Assembly (NCBI RefSeq): GCF_008042275.1
Contig: NZ_RDBK01000011.1
Span: forward strand, 1-64,000
Reading direction: 5' to 3'
From: Streptomyces sp. OR43
GTDB taxonomy: Bacteria > Actinomycetota > Actinomycetes > Streptomycetales > Streptomycetaceae
Length of the DNA stretch: 64,000 bases
The notes under the pieces are model-generated. The model saw nothing but the letters and a program-made list of their open reading frames with translations, was not told where the DNA came from and ran no database searches. The position numbers were made by a program, and so were the translations under genes. Below, in pieces: positions 7,201 through 16,329 of the stretch (position 1 is its first letter; each line of letters opens with the position of its first letter).

Positions 7201-10200
7201 ATGACCCATGTCCCGGAACAAAGACGCCTGTCCCTGGTGATGGCGGCCGCCGTCCTCGCCGCCGTGGCGGGCACGGCACCCGCGGCCGCCGCCGCACCCG
7301 ACCCGGGCCCCACGCCGAGCGCGCGCAGTGTGCTCGCCTCCCTCGACGACCAGGAGCGCGAAGCGCTGCACCGGATGGCGACGCTGGACCTGGGCGGACT
7401 CCACGTGACGGACAAGGCGGCGCTGAAGTCCTCCGACCCCGTCGACGTCATCGTGCAACTGCGGACGCCGCCCGCCCGGACCGCCCGTCTGCTGGCCGCC
7501 GCCCAGGGGCGCAGCCTCAGCGAGACGGACGCGCGCACCGCGGTGACGGAGGCACAGGGCGCGTTCCGTGACGTGCTGAAGGACATGTTCCCGGAGAAGC
7601 AGGCGACCGCGGGGAAGTCCGGAAAGCAGTCCGGGGCGCCCCGGCTGGGCCGTAGTTACACCCGCAGCTTCGACGGGGTCAGCCTCAGCCTGCCCGGTGA
7701 CCGGGTCGCCGAACTGCTCGACCACGCGGAGGTCGCCTCGGTGTGGCCCGACAGCACGGTGAAGGCGCTCTCCGACCCGGAGGCCACCGGATCCGGCGGC
7801 CCGCAGACGGACGGCGACGACGGCGTGGCCCGCCTGCACGCCGAAGGCATCACCGGCAAGGGCGTCAAGGTCGGCATCATCGACACCGGCATCGACTACC
7901 GGCACCCCGACCTCAAGGGCGTGTACGAGGGCGGCTACGACTTCGTCGACGACGACGCCGACCCGATGGAGACCACGTACGACGACTGGAAGGCCTCCGG
8001 CCAGGCCGAGACCAACGCCGGTTCCACGTACTACACCGAGCACGGCACCCACGTCGCCGGCATCATCGCCGGCCGGGGCGCCGACACGAAGGCACGCGCC
8101 GCGCACGGCGTCGCTCCCGGCGCCTCCGTCCACGCCTACCGCGTCCTCGGCCCCTACGGCAGCGGCCGCACCAGCAACATCATCGCGGCCATGGACCAGG
8201 CGGCCGACGACGGCATGGACGTCGTCAACATGTCGCTGGGCGCCGCCGTCAACGACCCGCTGAGCCCGCAGTCCATAGCCGCCGACAACCTCGTCCTCGC
8301 GGGCGTCACCACCGTCATCGCCGCCGGTAACAGCGGCCCGAAGCCGGGCACCGTCGCCACGCCGGCCGCCGCGGCCCTCCCGCTGACGGTCGGCGCCCAC
8401 TCCGAACCGCTGACCCTGCCCGCGTACACGCTGACCGCCGGACCGGTCACGGCCCAGGGCCGGCTGCTCGCCCAGCCCTACGGCGACGCCCTGGACAAGC
8501 TGGCGGACGGAGCCCTCGCGGTCATCGACGCCGGCACGGGCAGCGCCGCCGGATACACCGGCAAGGACGTCACCGGCAAGGCCGTCCTGATCCGGCGCGG
8601 CGGCATCCCGCTCGACGAGAAGGTGCGGCGCGCACAGGACAAGGGCGCCGCGGCCGTTCTCCTCGTCAACGACAACGCCGCCGAAGGGCACATCCCGTTC
8701 TACATCGGTGAGAACCCGAACTACGTCCCGGCGTTCTCACTGACCGCAGCGGACGGCGCCGCGCTGATGGCGGCCGGTGCCGACGTCTCGTTCACGTCGG
8801 CCGGAACCTTCCGCCTCGGCAACGGGTCGCTGGCCGACTTCAGTTCGCGCGGCCCGGTCTACGGCAGCGCCGCGATCAAGCCCGAGGTCACCGCGCCCGG
8901 AGTCAGCGTCCTGTCGTCCGTCCCGGCCGACATCGTCGACCCGGCCGGCGGCGACTACACGTACGCGTACGCCCGTCTCAGCGGCACCTCGATGGCCGCG
9001 CCGTACGTCGCCGGCACCGCCGCCCTGATGCTCCAGCACGACCGCGGACTGAGCCCCGACGCCATCAAGACGGCGCTGATGAACACGGCGACCTCACTGC
9101 CCGGCGACGTCAGCGTGTTCGAGGCCGGCGCCGGCGCGGTCGACCCGTACGCCGCCGTGCACGCCACCACCGCCGTCCAGGTCCCGGAGACCGTCCCGCA
9201 CGTGACGGTCGACGGCACGCAGACCGAAGTCGACGCTGTCACCGGCGCTTTGGACCTCGGTGTGCTGCCGGTGGGCCGTGCCACGAGCCTCAAGCGCACC
9301 CTGCGCGTGGTCAACGACAGCGGCAGGCCCGTCACGTACGACGTGCGCACGGCCTTCGGCCGAGGCTCCGGCGCTTCCGCGGACGCCGACGCCGCGCACA
9401 TCACCCTGGCCACGAGTGACCGGATCACGGTCGGAGCCCACGGCAAGAAGTCCGTCGCCGCCGCCCTGCGGGTGCCCGCCGGAGCCCCGGCCGGCTACTA
9501 CGAGGGCACGGTCACGCTGACACCGCGGAGCGGCAACGGGCTGCCCGCGCTGCATGTCCCGTTCGGCATGCGGGTCGCCGAGTCCGGGTTCGCGGAGGTC
9601 GACATGACCAAGTCCGTCATGTCGACCGGACGCGGTTCCGACCAGGGAGCCGTCGGCGCCGGGGCGGCCACCTTCAACCTGCGGATGGCCGGACAGCTGC
9701 GCAGCGTCGACATCTTCCTCACCGACGCCGACGGCAAGGACCTCGGCTACATCGGCGGCATCAACACCGTCGGTCTCACCGAGGGCGTCCTCTACGGCCC
9801 GGCGACGGTAGGCCCCTGGTACTTCCCGTCGACCGGCGACAAGGCCACCCCGTTCGACCCGCGCGGCCGCTTCATCGACGACGGCCACTACAAGCTGCGC
9901 ATCGTCGGCACGGACGCCGCCGGCGGCACCGACAGCGAACTGCGCGACGTGTACGTGGACACGCAACTGCCCACGTATGACGACGCCTACGGAGCCTGGG
10001 ACCCGGCGCACCCCACGGTCGTCGAACAGCCCGCCGATGCCACGACGTTTCCCGTGACCGGCACCCTCCTGGACGCTCAGGCCGACGACATCCGCGATGC
10101 GGGCCTCGACATCGGTCAGAGCGACAACCGCCTGTACTACTCGCTCTACAGCCCGAACGCACCCGAGGGCAGCTTCCCGGTGGCGTCCGACGGGGCCGTG

Positions 10201-11292
10201 GACGCGCAGGTCAAGACCCCCGTCGGCCCGCCCGTCACGCGTCTCAAGCTCTGGCCCACGGACGCCGCGGGCAACATCAGCGGCATCCGCCAGGTCAACA
10301 TCATGAGGAAGGGCACGCCCTATGTGGTCGGCGACGCGAGCGCCGCGTCGGCACGCGCCGGTGACCGTGTCACGTACACGCTGACCGCGCACGAGCTGAA
10401 GAACTGGAAGACGTTCACCTCGCAGTTCCGCTACGACGACCGGAACATCAAGCTCGTCTCCATCGAGCCCACCGCCGAACTGAAGGCACACGGCCCGTCC
10501 GAGATCCGACGCACCGACGTGTCGGCCGGATCGTCCTCGTACAGCACGCTCTCCTTCGATGTCGCCGACAGCGCGGGCCTCAGCGGCGACTCGATGCCGT
10601 TGCTGAAGGTGACGTACGAGGTGACCGGTGGCGTGTCGACGGCGAGCGCCGGACTGAGCACGGGAACCACCTCCGCCGTCGACACGGCGGGCACCAAGAC
10701 GAACCTGAACATCCAGTTCTACGGTGCGGTGCGCATGCTCAACCCGACGTCGACCTTCGTCGCCCGCCCGGCCGTCCAGGCCCTGCTCACCAGGGAAGGC
10801 GCGTACGACAACGTCCGCGACCACACCGCCGACGGCATCGAGGCGACCCTCACCGCACCCGACGGCACCAGCCGTGAGGCGGCCCTGGACAAGACCGGCC
10901 GGATCTCCGTCAGCGGGCTGACCCCGTCCGACAAGCCGTACCGGTTCCGGGTGACGGCGCCCGGCCACTTCACCTGGACCGAGGACATCGACCTCGGCCT
11001 GGACGGCACCTGGGGTGTGGCCGGTAACACCGCCAGTTCGGCGGCCGCCCTCGTCGCAGGTGACGTGAACGGCGACGACGTCGTCGACGTCCGGGACGCG
11101 GCCGCCGTGTACGCGGCGCGCGGGACGGCCGACCGCGCCGCCGACATCGACCACGACGGCACCGTCGGCGCGAAGGACCTCGCCTGGGTGAACGACAACT
11201 ACCTGGCGCAGAACAGCAGGGCCGACCGGTACACGGACCCGGTCAAGCGCCTGCGCGGCAAGTCGCTGGAGGACTACCTGGACCTGATGTAG
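7201..11292 (+). CDS. Secreted S8 subtilisin-like protease with PA, cohesin-like and dockerin domains (protease 1)
   Basis: A 1363-residue secreted serine protease. In order: signal peptide (about 1-32), an I9-like propeptide (about 80-190), and an S8 catalytic domain with Asp228 (IIDTGID), His281 (EHGTHVAG), oxyanion Asn377 (AAGNSGP) and Ser597 (SGTSMAAPYVAG). A protease-associated (PA) insert lies between Asn377 and Ser597. Beta-sandwich domains follow, then a cohesin-like beta domain from about 1041. A type I dockerin repeat pair lies at about 1286-1336 (GDVNGDDVVDVRDA and DIDHDGTVGAKDL, with calcium-type Asp/Asn positions). All catalytic residues are present. It is the first gene of the S8 island, has operator site A upstream, and converges with regulator 1. 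A dockerin with a cohesin-like module on one protease suggests self-association or surface retention. The cohesin assignment is less sure than the dockerin. Confidence 0.93.
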   Translation: MTHVPEQRRLSLVMAAAVLAAVAGTAPAAAAAPDPGPTPSARSVLASLDDQEREALHRMATLDLGGLHVTDKAALKSSDPVDVIVQLRTPPARTARLLAAAQGRSLSETDARTAVTEAQGAFRDVLKDMFPEKQATAGKSGKQSGAPRLGRSYTRSFDGVSLSLPGDRVAELLDHAEVASVWPDSTVKALSDPEATGSGGPQTDGDDGVARLHAEGITGKGVKVGIIDTGIDYRHPDLKGVYEGGYDFVDDDADPMETTYDDWKASGQAETNAGSTYYTEHGTHVAGIIAGRGADTKARAAHGVAPGASVHAYRVLGPYGSGRTSNIIAAMDQAADDGMDVVNMSLGAAVNDPLSPQSIAADNLVLAGVTTVIAAGNSGPKPGTVATPAAAALPLTVGAHSEPLTLPAYTLTAGPVTAQGRLLAQPYGDALDKLADGALAVIDAGTGSAAGYTGKDVTGKAVLIRRGGIPLDEKVRRAQDKGAAAVLLVNDNAAEGHIPFYIGENPNYVPAFSLTAADGAALMAAGADVSFTSAGTFRLGNGSLADFSSRGPVYGSAAIKPEVTAPGVSVLSSVPADIVDPAGGDYTYAYARLSGTSMAAPYVAGTAALMLQHDRGLSPDAIKTALMNTATSLPGDVSVFEAGAGAVDPYAAVHATTAVQVPETVPHVTVDGTQTEVDAVTGALDLGVLPVGRATSLKRTLRVVNDSGRPVTYDVRTAFGRGSGASADADAAHITLATSDRITVGAHGKKSVAAALRVPAGAPAGYYEGTVTLTPRSGNGLPALHVPFGMRVAESGFAEVDMTKSVMSTGRGSDQGAVGAGAATFNLRMAGQLRSVDIFLTDADGKDLGYIGGINTVGLTEGVLYGPATVGPWYFPSTGDKATPFDPRGRFIDDGHYKLRIVGTDAAGGTDSELRDVYVDTQLPTYDDAYGAWDPAHPTVVEQPADATTFPVTGTLLDAQADDIRDAGLDIGQSDNRLYYSLYSPNAPEGSFPVASDGAVDAQVKTPVGPPVTRLKLWPTDAAGNISGIRQVNIMRKGTPYVVGDASAASARAGDRVTYTLTAHELKNWKTFTSQFRYDDRNIKLVSIEPTAELKAHGPSEIRRTDVSAGSSSYSTLSFDVADSAGLSGDSMPLLKVTYEVTGGVSTASAGLSTGTTSAVDTAGTKTNLNIQFYGAVRMLNPTSTFVARPAVQALLTREGAYDNVRDHTADGIEATLTAPDGTSREAALDKTGRISVSGLTPSDKPYRFRVTAPGHFTWTEDIDLGLDGTWGVAGNTASSAAALVAGDVNGDDVVDVRDAAAVYAARGTADRAADIDHDGTVGAKDLAWVNDNYLAQNSRADRYTDPVKRLRGKSLEDYLDLM

Positions 11293-11317
11293 CCGGACGG
11301 CCGTCGTAACGGGGTTC

Positions 11318-12139
11318 TCACACCCAGTTGTTGCGCATCGCGTACCAGCCCAGCTGGACGCGTGACGTCACGGCGGCCAGATCCATCAGCGCCCGCACCC
11401 GGCGCTGCACCGTACGCGGCGACGTGCCCAGCTGATGGGCCGTCGCCGCGTCCGTCAGTCCGGACAGCATCAGCTGCAGGATGCGGCGGTCGGTGGGACT
11501 CAGGTCGCCGTCCTCGCGCAGATACGGGCGCGAGCGGCGCCACACCGACTCGAAGAGCTCGATCGCCAGCACCACGAGCGGTGGCCGCAGTTCCAGCGAC
11601 CGTCCCGGTTCCACCTGGACCATGGCCGTCTCGCCGTCCGCGATGAGCAGTTTGATCAACGGCTGGTCGACCACCCGGACGTGGTGGCCCCGCTCCACCC
11701 GCAGGTCCAGCGCGCGCAGAGCGGCCGGCTCGGAGAGGAAGTCGCGGTCCACGACGATGCGGTAGGAGGCATCCGGATTGCCGTCCTTGCGCATCGGCGG
11801 CCCGGCGCCGTCCGGCCGCGCCTCCTCGGGCCCGCCGGGCAGGGTCGTCGGTACGGGGGCCACCGTGTTGGCCCCGGACTGGAAGCCGAACAGCGAGGTA
11901 CGGGCCGAGTACTCCATGTCGTAGATCCGGCGCGCCTGCTCCTCACGGCTCTCCCAGACCGTGACGAAGTGCTCGTCGTTCCCGCCCGCGCCCGGGTGCC
12001 ACCGGCTCAGCAGCCGGGTCAGCGCGGCGTCGGTCCCGCGCAGTTGGTCCTGGAGCTCGACGAGTGACGCGCGCATGGCCGGGGCGGACGCCGCGGCGTC
12101 CGTGGGCCGGGGGGACGGATTCTCTGGAACGGACGACAT
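11318..12139 (-). CDS. LuxR-type HTH regulator with TrmB/PLD-like N-terminal domain (regulator 1)
   Basis: A 273-residue cytoplasmic transcription factor. Residues about 20-200 form an alpha/beta region of the kind found in TrmB/PLD-like Streptomyces regulators (YRIVVDRDFLSEPAAL, RVVDQPLIKLLIADGE). The C terminus (about 210-273) is a GerE/LuxR HTH containing LSGLTDAATAHQLGTSPRTV. There is no phosphoreceiver domain. The HTH region matches that of regulator 2 at 50 of 56 positions, counted by eye. The ATG at 12139 has AGGGG just before it. The gene diverges from protease 2 with operator site B between them, and converges with protease 1. It probably activates or represses the island proteases; the signal is unknown. 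Confidence 0.88.
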   Translation of the reverse strand: MSSVPENPSPRPTDAAASAPAMRASLVELQDQLRGTDAALTRLLSRWHPGAGGNDEHFVTVWESREEQARRIYDMEYSARTSLFGFQSGANTVAPVPTTLPGGPEEARPDGAGPPMRKDGNPDASYRIVVDRDFLSEPAALRALDLRVERGHHVRVVDQPLIKLLIADGETAMVQVEPGRSLELRPPLVVLAIELFESVWRRSRPYLREDGDLSPTDRRILQLMLSGLTDAATAHQLGTSPRTVQRRVRALMDLAAVTSRVQLGWYAMRNNWV

Positions 12140-12224
12140 GCCCCTAGTCTCGCCGCCGCCGTACGCACAGGACCAGGGACCCCCTCATCAGGGCGTTCCC
12201 GGTGCGTGGATCCGACGTGAGGCC

Positions 12225-12260
12225 GATGTCGGGAATACGTCATGGCGGTCACTCGCCAGC
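12225..12260. promoter_or_regulatory. S8-island operator, site B (between regulator 1 and protease 2)
   Basis: The most diverged copy of the 36-bp operator: GATGTCG, 5 nt, ACGTC, AT, GGCGG, 5 nt, CGCCAGC. The right arm keeps the CGCCA core; the left arm is degenerate. Spacing is exactly that of sites A, C, D and F. It lies 85 bases from the regulator 1 start and 72 bases from the protease 2 start, so it can serve both. Confidence 0.55.
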
Positions 12261-12332
12261 CCGAACACACCCATGAGGCGGCCGCATTGGCGACGCTGCT
12301 GGTTCATCATCCCTTTCGGCAGGAGCTGTTCC

Positions 12333-15300
12333 GTGAGACGTACCCGACCATGGCGGTCCACCGCCGCCGGCCTCGCGACCGTCGCCCTGATGGCCGTCGG
12401 CATACCCGCGGCGCACGCCGGAGCCGAGGCCACCCCGCTGACCGGAGCAGGCGAGGCGGCCGCCCGCACCGTGACCGTCACCCTCGTCACCGGTGACGTG
12501 GTCGACGCGCGACTGGCGCCCGACGGCCGGATCCTGTCGGCCGCACCGCGTCCCGTGGACGGCACCGACCACCCCGCCGCCGTCTGGCAGGACGGCACCC
12601 GCACCTACGTCTTCCCGCAGGGCGTCGAGAAGCTGGTGGACGCCGGACTCGTCGACGCACGGCTCTTCGACATCGGCAAGCTCGTCGCCGACGGCTACGA
12701 CGACGCCCACTCCGCCACCGTGCCGGTGATCGTGGAATACGCCGGGGGCCGCATTCCGCGCACCGCCCGCCCCGGCGTCAGGACGACCGCCGCGCTCGAC
12801 TCCATCGGCGGAGCCGGACTGGCCGTCACCAAGACGTCCGCCGCCGACGCCTGGAAGGACCTGGCCCCGGCGCAGGCCTCGGGCCGGGCGGCCGGCGGCG
12901 TCACCAGGATCTGGCTCGACGCCAAAGTCCGTGGGAACGCCGTCGACCCGCTCGGCACCCCGACCGTCCCCCTCACCGGAGCCGTCACCGCGCACAAGGC
13001 CGGGCTCGACGGCTCCGGCGTCAAGGTCGCCGTCCTGGACACCGGCGTGGACGCGGACCACCCCGACCTCGCCGGACGGATCACGCAGACCAAGGTGTTC
13101 GTCAACGGCCAGGACGCCCAGGACCGCACCGGCCACGGCACCCACACCGCGTCCACGATCGCCGGAACGGGCGCCGCGTCCGACGGCCGGTACGCGGGCA
13201 TGGCCCCCGGCGCCGGACTCCTCGTCGGCAAGGTGCTCGGCGACGACGGCTCCGGCACCCTCAGCGGCATCGTCAACGGCATGGAGTGGGCCGTCGCCGA
13301 AGGTGCCCAGATCGTCTCCATGTCCCTCGGCGCCGACGGCTCCACCAGTTGCACCGGACCGGATGTCGAAGCCGTCCAGCGGCTCAGCGGCAAGGCCCTG
13401 TTCGTCATCGCGGCGGGTAACGCCTCGCTGCGCGGCACCGTCTCCACGCCCGGCTGCGCACCCAGCGCCCTCACCGTCGGTGCCGTCGACCGCAAGAACG
13501 AGACGGCGTCCTTCTCCAGCCGGGGTCCCTCCGCCGACGGGATCAACGCCAAGCCCGACATCGCCTCCCAGGGCGTCGGCGTCGTCGCGGCGCGCGCGGG
13601 CGGCCGCGACGCCCAGGCATACCAGTCGATGTCCGGTACCTCGATGGCCACCCCGCACGTCGCCGGCGGCGCCGCGCTCCTGCTCCAGCAGCACCCCGGC
13701 CTGGCCCCCGCCCGCCTCAAGGCGCTGCTCACCTCGTCCGCGAAGGACACCGACGCACCCGTTCTCGACCAGGGCGCCGGGCCGATGGACGTGGCCCGGG
13801 CGACCACTCAGCCCGTCGTCGGTGCCCCCAATCCGCTGCTGGGCGACTTCGCGTACCCGCAGGCCGGACTCGACCCGGTCGACCGTGCGGTCACGCTGAC
13901 CAACGTCACGGACGAGGACGTCACGCTCACCGTCGCCGTCAGCGACGTCCGCGGCGACGACGGCTCCCGTGTCCGCGGCTTCGCCTCGGCCGCCCGCACC
14001 CGGGTCACCGTCCCCGCGAACGGTACCGCCGACGTGCCGGTGCGCATCGACCCCGCGGCGAAGCTCGACGCCGGTGACTACGGCACCCTGACCGGCCGCC
14101 TCGTCGGCACGGGCGCGCACGGTGTGCGCGTCACCGTTCCGTTCGGCGTGCATCTGGAGGTGCCGTCGGCCGACCTGATGGTCAAGGGCTTCGACCGGCA
14201 CGGCGACCCGGCCTCCTCGCTCTCGACGTTCCAGCTGTTCGACGACCACCGCGACAGCGCTCGGCGGTACACGATCGGCTACCCGAACGCCGGCAGCACC
14301 ACGATCCGGGTACCGCTCGGTACGTACTCCCTCGGCGGGATGATCATGACCAGGGACGAGCCGGGTGACATCGGCAGTGTGGCCTCGGTGTCCCAGCTCT
14401 ACCGGCCGGAACTCACCGTGTCCGGCGACACCACCGTCACCCTGGACGCCCGCGACGCCGAACAGGTCGCGTGGGACACCGACCGGGCGAGCCGACCCAA
14501 CGGCTTCGCGGTCGGCCTGACCCGCGGTCTGGACGACACCGACCGCATGCTTGCCGGCTATGCCACCGCCGTTCCGTCGTACGTCAAGGAGATCTACGCC
14601 CAGCCGGTCCGCCGCGCCGACAAGGTCACCTTCCTCGCCTCCGTACGGCAGACCGCGCCGCAGGCCCGCTTCACCACGGGCGGCGGACGGGTCCTGGACT
14701 CGCTGCCGGTGCAGAAGGCCACCGAGTTCGACGGCCAGGGCTCCGCAGAGGTCGTAGCGATCGGCAAGGGAACGGACGCCAACTTCGCGGCCCAGGACCT
14801 GAGGGGCAAGGTCGCCCTGGTCGACGCCGGTACAGGCGGCGGAAACGCCTACCTCTGGGACACCGCTGCCAGGAAGGCGGGAGCCGCCGGTGTCCTGGCC
14901 GCGGTCCCCGACAGCAAGGGCCGCTTCCAGATCACCGGCCCCGACGGGGGAGCGCCGCAGGCCACCATCACCTGGGACGACGCCCTCGCACTGAAGGCGG
15001 AGGCCGGGCAGACGGGTTCGGCGAAGCTGAGCTGGTCCGGCACCGCGACCGCGAACAGCCCGTACGTCTACAACCTGGCGTACACCTCGAAGGACGCGAT
15101 CCGCCCCGGCATCCAACGGGTCCGTGACAGCAAGCTCGCCGCCACCGACGCCCGCTACCACGTGCAGCAGTCCACGGGCGACACCACGTACTGGTCCGAT
15201 GTGAAGGTGGGTCTGCCCGGCATGGCCGCCGTGTGGGCCGGCGGCACGACGCTGCCGCTGCACGCCCCGCAGCAGCGCACCGAGTACTTCACGCCGTCCG

Positions 15301-16082
15301 GCAGCGAGGGGCTGACCTGGACCACGCTGATGCGCCGGGACCTCGGCACGACCAGCGGGACCGCGTACGACGGACCGCGCGCGGTGCGGCAGGGCGCGTC
15401 CACGGCGAACTGGTACAAGTCGCCGTACGGCCCCGTGCGCAACACCTACAGCCCCGCGCTGATGAAGCGTGACAGTAACCGGCTCACCATGACCATGGCC
15501 CCGTTCGGCGATGCCGGCGGTCATGACTCCACCCTCGGCCGGTTGGATGTCGGCACCCTTCAGCTGCTCGTGAACGGTGAGCCGCAGCCCCAGGTCTCGG
15601 GCATGTACGAGCTGCCCGTGGGGCAGGCCGACGTGACGGTGCGCAAGACATGGCGGCGGACCGCCACCGCGATCGACCGCGTCGGGCTGGCCTACGCCAC
15701 GGAGTGGAACTTCCGCTCCGGCGCCGCCGACCAGGGCGCCCAGCGCCTTCTCGTCCCGGTGCTCGACCTGCCGTCCGATCTGCGCAACTCCCGCCCGGCG
15801 GGCGAGGCGACGACGATCGGCCTCGGGGCGGTCGTGGACGGTGCGGACGGTCCGGTCGCCCTGGAGAACGCCCGCGTCGAGTACGCCTACGGCAGTCAGA
15901 CCACCACGGAGGCGGTCACCGACTGGCACCCGGCACAGACGCAGCGGTCGAACGGGGCCTGGCAGGCGGTCGTACCCGGTGACGCCCCCGCGGGCACCTT
16001 CGTCCACCTGCGCGTCACGCTGGCCGACGGGCAGGGGGCGCGGGTCGGCCAGACGATGGTCCGCGCCTACGAGGTCCGCTGA
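12333..16082 (+). CDS. Secreted S8 subtilisin-like protease (protease 2)
   Basis: 1249 residues. I chose the GTG at 12333 because AGGAG sits 7 bases before it and it begins a Tat/Sec-type signal (VRRTRPWRSTAAGL, cleavage after AAHA). The longer open frame overlaps the divergent regulator. The propeptide has the VTVTLVTGDVV motif shared with protease 4. Catalytic Asp236 (VLDTGVDADHPD), His268 (GHGTHTAS) and Ser437 (SGTSMATPHVAGG) are intact. Beta-rich domains and a PA-like module at about 815-900 follow. The C-terminal tail has GQTMVRAYEV, close to the ends of proteases 3 and 4. It is transcribed alone, with site B upstream and two hairpins after the stop. Substrates are unknown. Confidence 0.93.
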   Translation: MRRTRPWRSTAAGLATVALMAVGIPAAHAGAEATPLTGAGEAAARTVTVTLVTGDVVDARLAPDGRILSAAPRPVDGTDHPAAVWQDGTRTYVFPQGVEKLVDAGLVDARLFDIGKLVADGYDDAHSATVPVIVEYAGGRIPRTARPGVRTTAALDSIGGAGLAVTKTSAADAWKDLAPAQASGRAAGGVTRIWLDAKVRGNAVDPLGTPTVPLTGAVTAHKAGLDGSGVKVAVLDTGVDADHPDLAGRITQTKVFVNGQDAQDRTGHGTHTASTIAGTGAASDGRYAGMAPGAGLLVGKVLGDDGSGTLSGIVNGMEWAVAEGAQIVSMSLGADGSTSCTGPDVEAVQRLSGKALFVIAAGNASLRGTVSTPGCAPSALTVGAVDRKNETASFSSRGPSADGINAKPDIASQGVGVVAARAGGRDAQAYQSMSGTSMATPHVAGGAALLLQQHPGLAPARLKALLTSSAKDTDAPVLDQGAGPMDVARATTQPVVGAPNPLLGDFAYPQAGLDPVDRAVTLTNVTDEDVTLTVAVSDVRGDDGSRVRGFASAARTRVTVPANGTADVPVRIDPAAKLDAGDYGTLTGRLVGTGAHGVRVTVPFGVHLEVPSADLMVKGFDRHGDPASSLSTFQLFDDHRDSARRYTIGYPNAGSTTIRVPLGTYSLGGMIMTRDEPGDIGSVASVSQLYRPELTVSGDTTVTLDARDAEQVAWDTDRASRPNGFAVGLTRGLDDTDRMLAGYATAVPSYVKEIYAQPVRRADKVTFLASVRQTAPQARFTTGGGRVLDSLPVQKATEFDGQGSAEVVAIGKGTDANFAAQDLRGKVALVDAGTGGGNAYLWDTAARKAGAAGVLAAVPDSKGRFQITGPDGGAPQATITWDDALALKAEAGQTGSAKLSWSGTATANSPYVYNLAYTSKDAIRPGIQRVRDSKLAATDARYHVQQSTGDTTYWSDVKVGLPGMAAVWAGGTTLPLHAPQQRTEYFTPSGSEGLTWTTLMRRDLGTTSGTAYDGPRAVRQGASTANWYKSPYGPVRNTYSPALMKRDSNRLTMTMAPFGDAGGHDSTLGRLDVGTLQLLVNGEPQPQVSGMYELPVGQADVTVRKTWRRTATAIDRVGLAYATEWNFRSGAADQGAQRLLVPVLDLPSDLRNSRPAGEATTIGLGAVVDGADGPVALENARVEYAYGSQTTTEAVTDWHPAQTQRSNGAWQAVVPGDAPAGTFVHLRVTLADGQGARVGQTMVRAYEVR

Positions 16083-16088
16083 GACACG

Positions 16089-16122
16089 CCGCGGGGCCGC
16101 CCCTCCTGGGACGGCCCCGCGG
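16089..16122 (+). terminator. First hairpin after protease 2
   Basis: Perfect 11-base arms CCGCGGGGCCG and CGGCCCCGCGG enclose a 12-base loop, only 7 bases after the stop. It is the first of two tandem hairpins. Confidence 0.65.
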
Positions 16123-16167
16123 GCGCACGGACATCGGCTCAGGACGGCGGCACAGCCGTACGCCACG

Positions 16168-16197
16168 GGGCCGGGCCGTCACACGACGGCCCGGCCC
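16168..16197 (+). terminator. Rho-independent terminator after protease 2
   Basis: Perfect 13-base arms GGGCCGGGCCGTC and GACGGCCCGGCCC with an ACAC loop are followed directly by TTT. This is one of the best-formed terminators in the window and insulates site C and protease 3. Confidence 0.8.
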
Positions 16198-16215
16198 TTT
16201 CGTGTGCCCCGGAGC

Positions 16216-16251
16216 GGTGGCGGGTCTACGACGCGTCGTCAAGTCGCCACC
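16216..16251. promoter_or_regulatory. S8-island operator, site C (before protease 3)
   Basis: A 36-bp dyad with perfect outer arms GGTGGCG/CGCCACC and a perfect 12-base inner palindrome ACGACGCGTCGT, at the canonical 5-base spacing. The centre is 16233.5, and the site ends 78 bases before the protease 3 ATG. With site A it defines the consensus. Confidence 0.75.
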
Positions 16252-16329
16252 ATGCGAACGCCGTTGTAGCCCACCTGCGCTGCGAGGATGCGACGAATCC
16301 ACGCTCAGTGAACCTTGGGGGTTCCTTTC

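Noticed and set aside
6058..8691. An 877-residue minus-strand frame crossing the DUF1269 gene and protease 1
   Set aside because: It crosses two genes and their intergenic signals, so it is a composition artefact.
11040..11220. Dockerin in protease 1 as evidence for a cellulosome
   Set aside because: No scaffoldin, glycoside hydrolase or second dockerin protein is present in the window; self-association is a simpler reading.
12249..16166. A 1305-residue minus-strand frame opposite protease 2
   Set aside because: Same reasoning: it mirrors the codon bias of protease 2 and has no recognisable motif or ribosome site.
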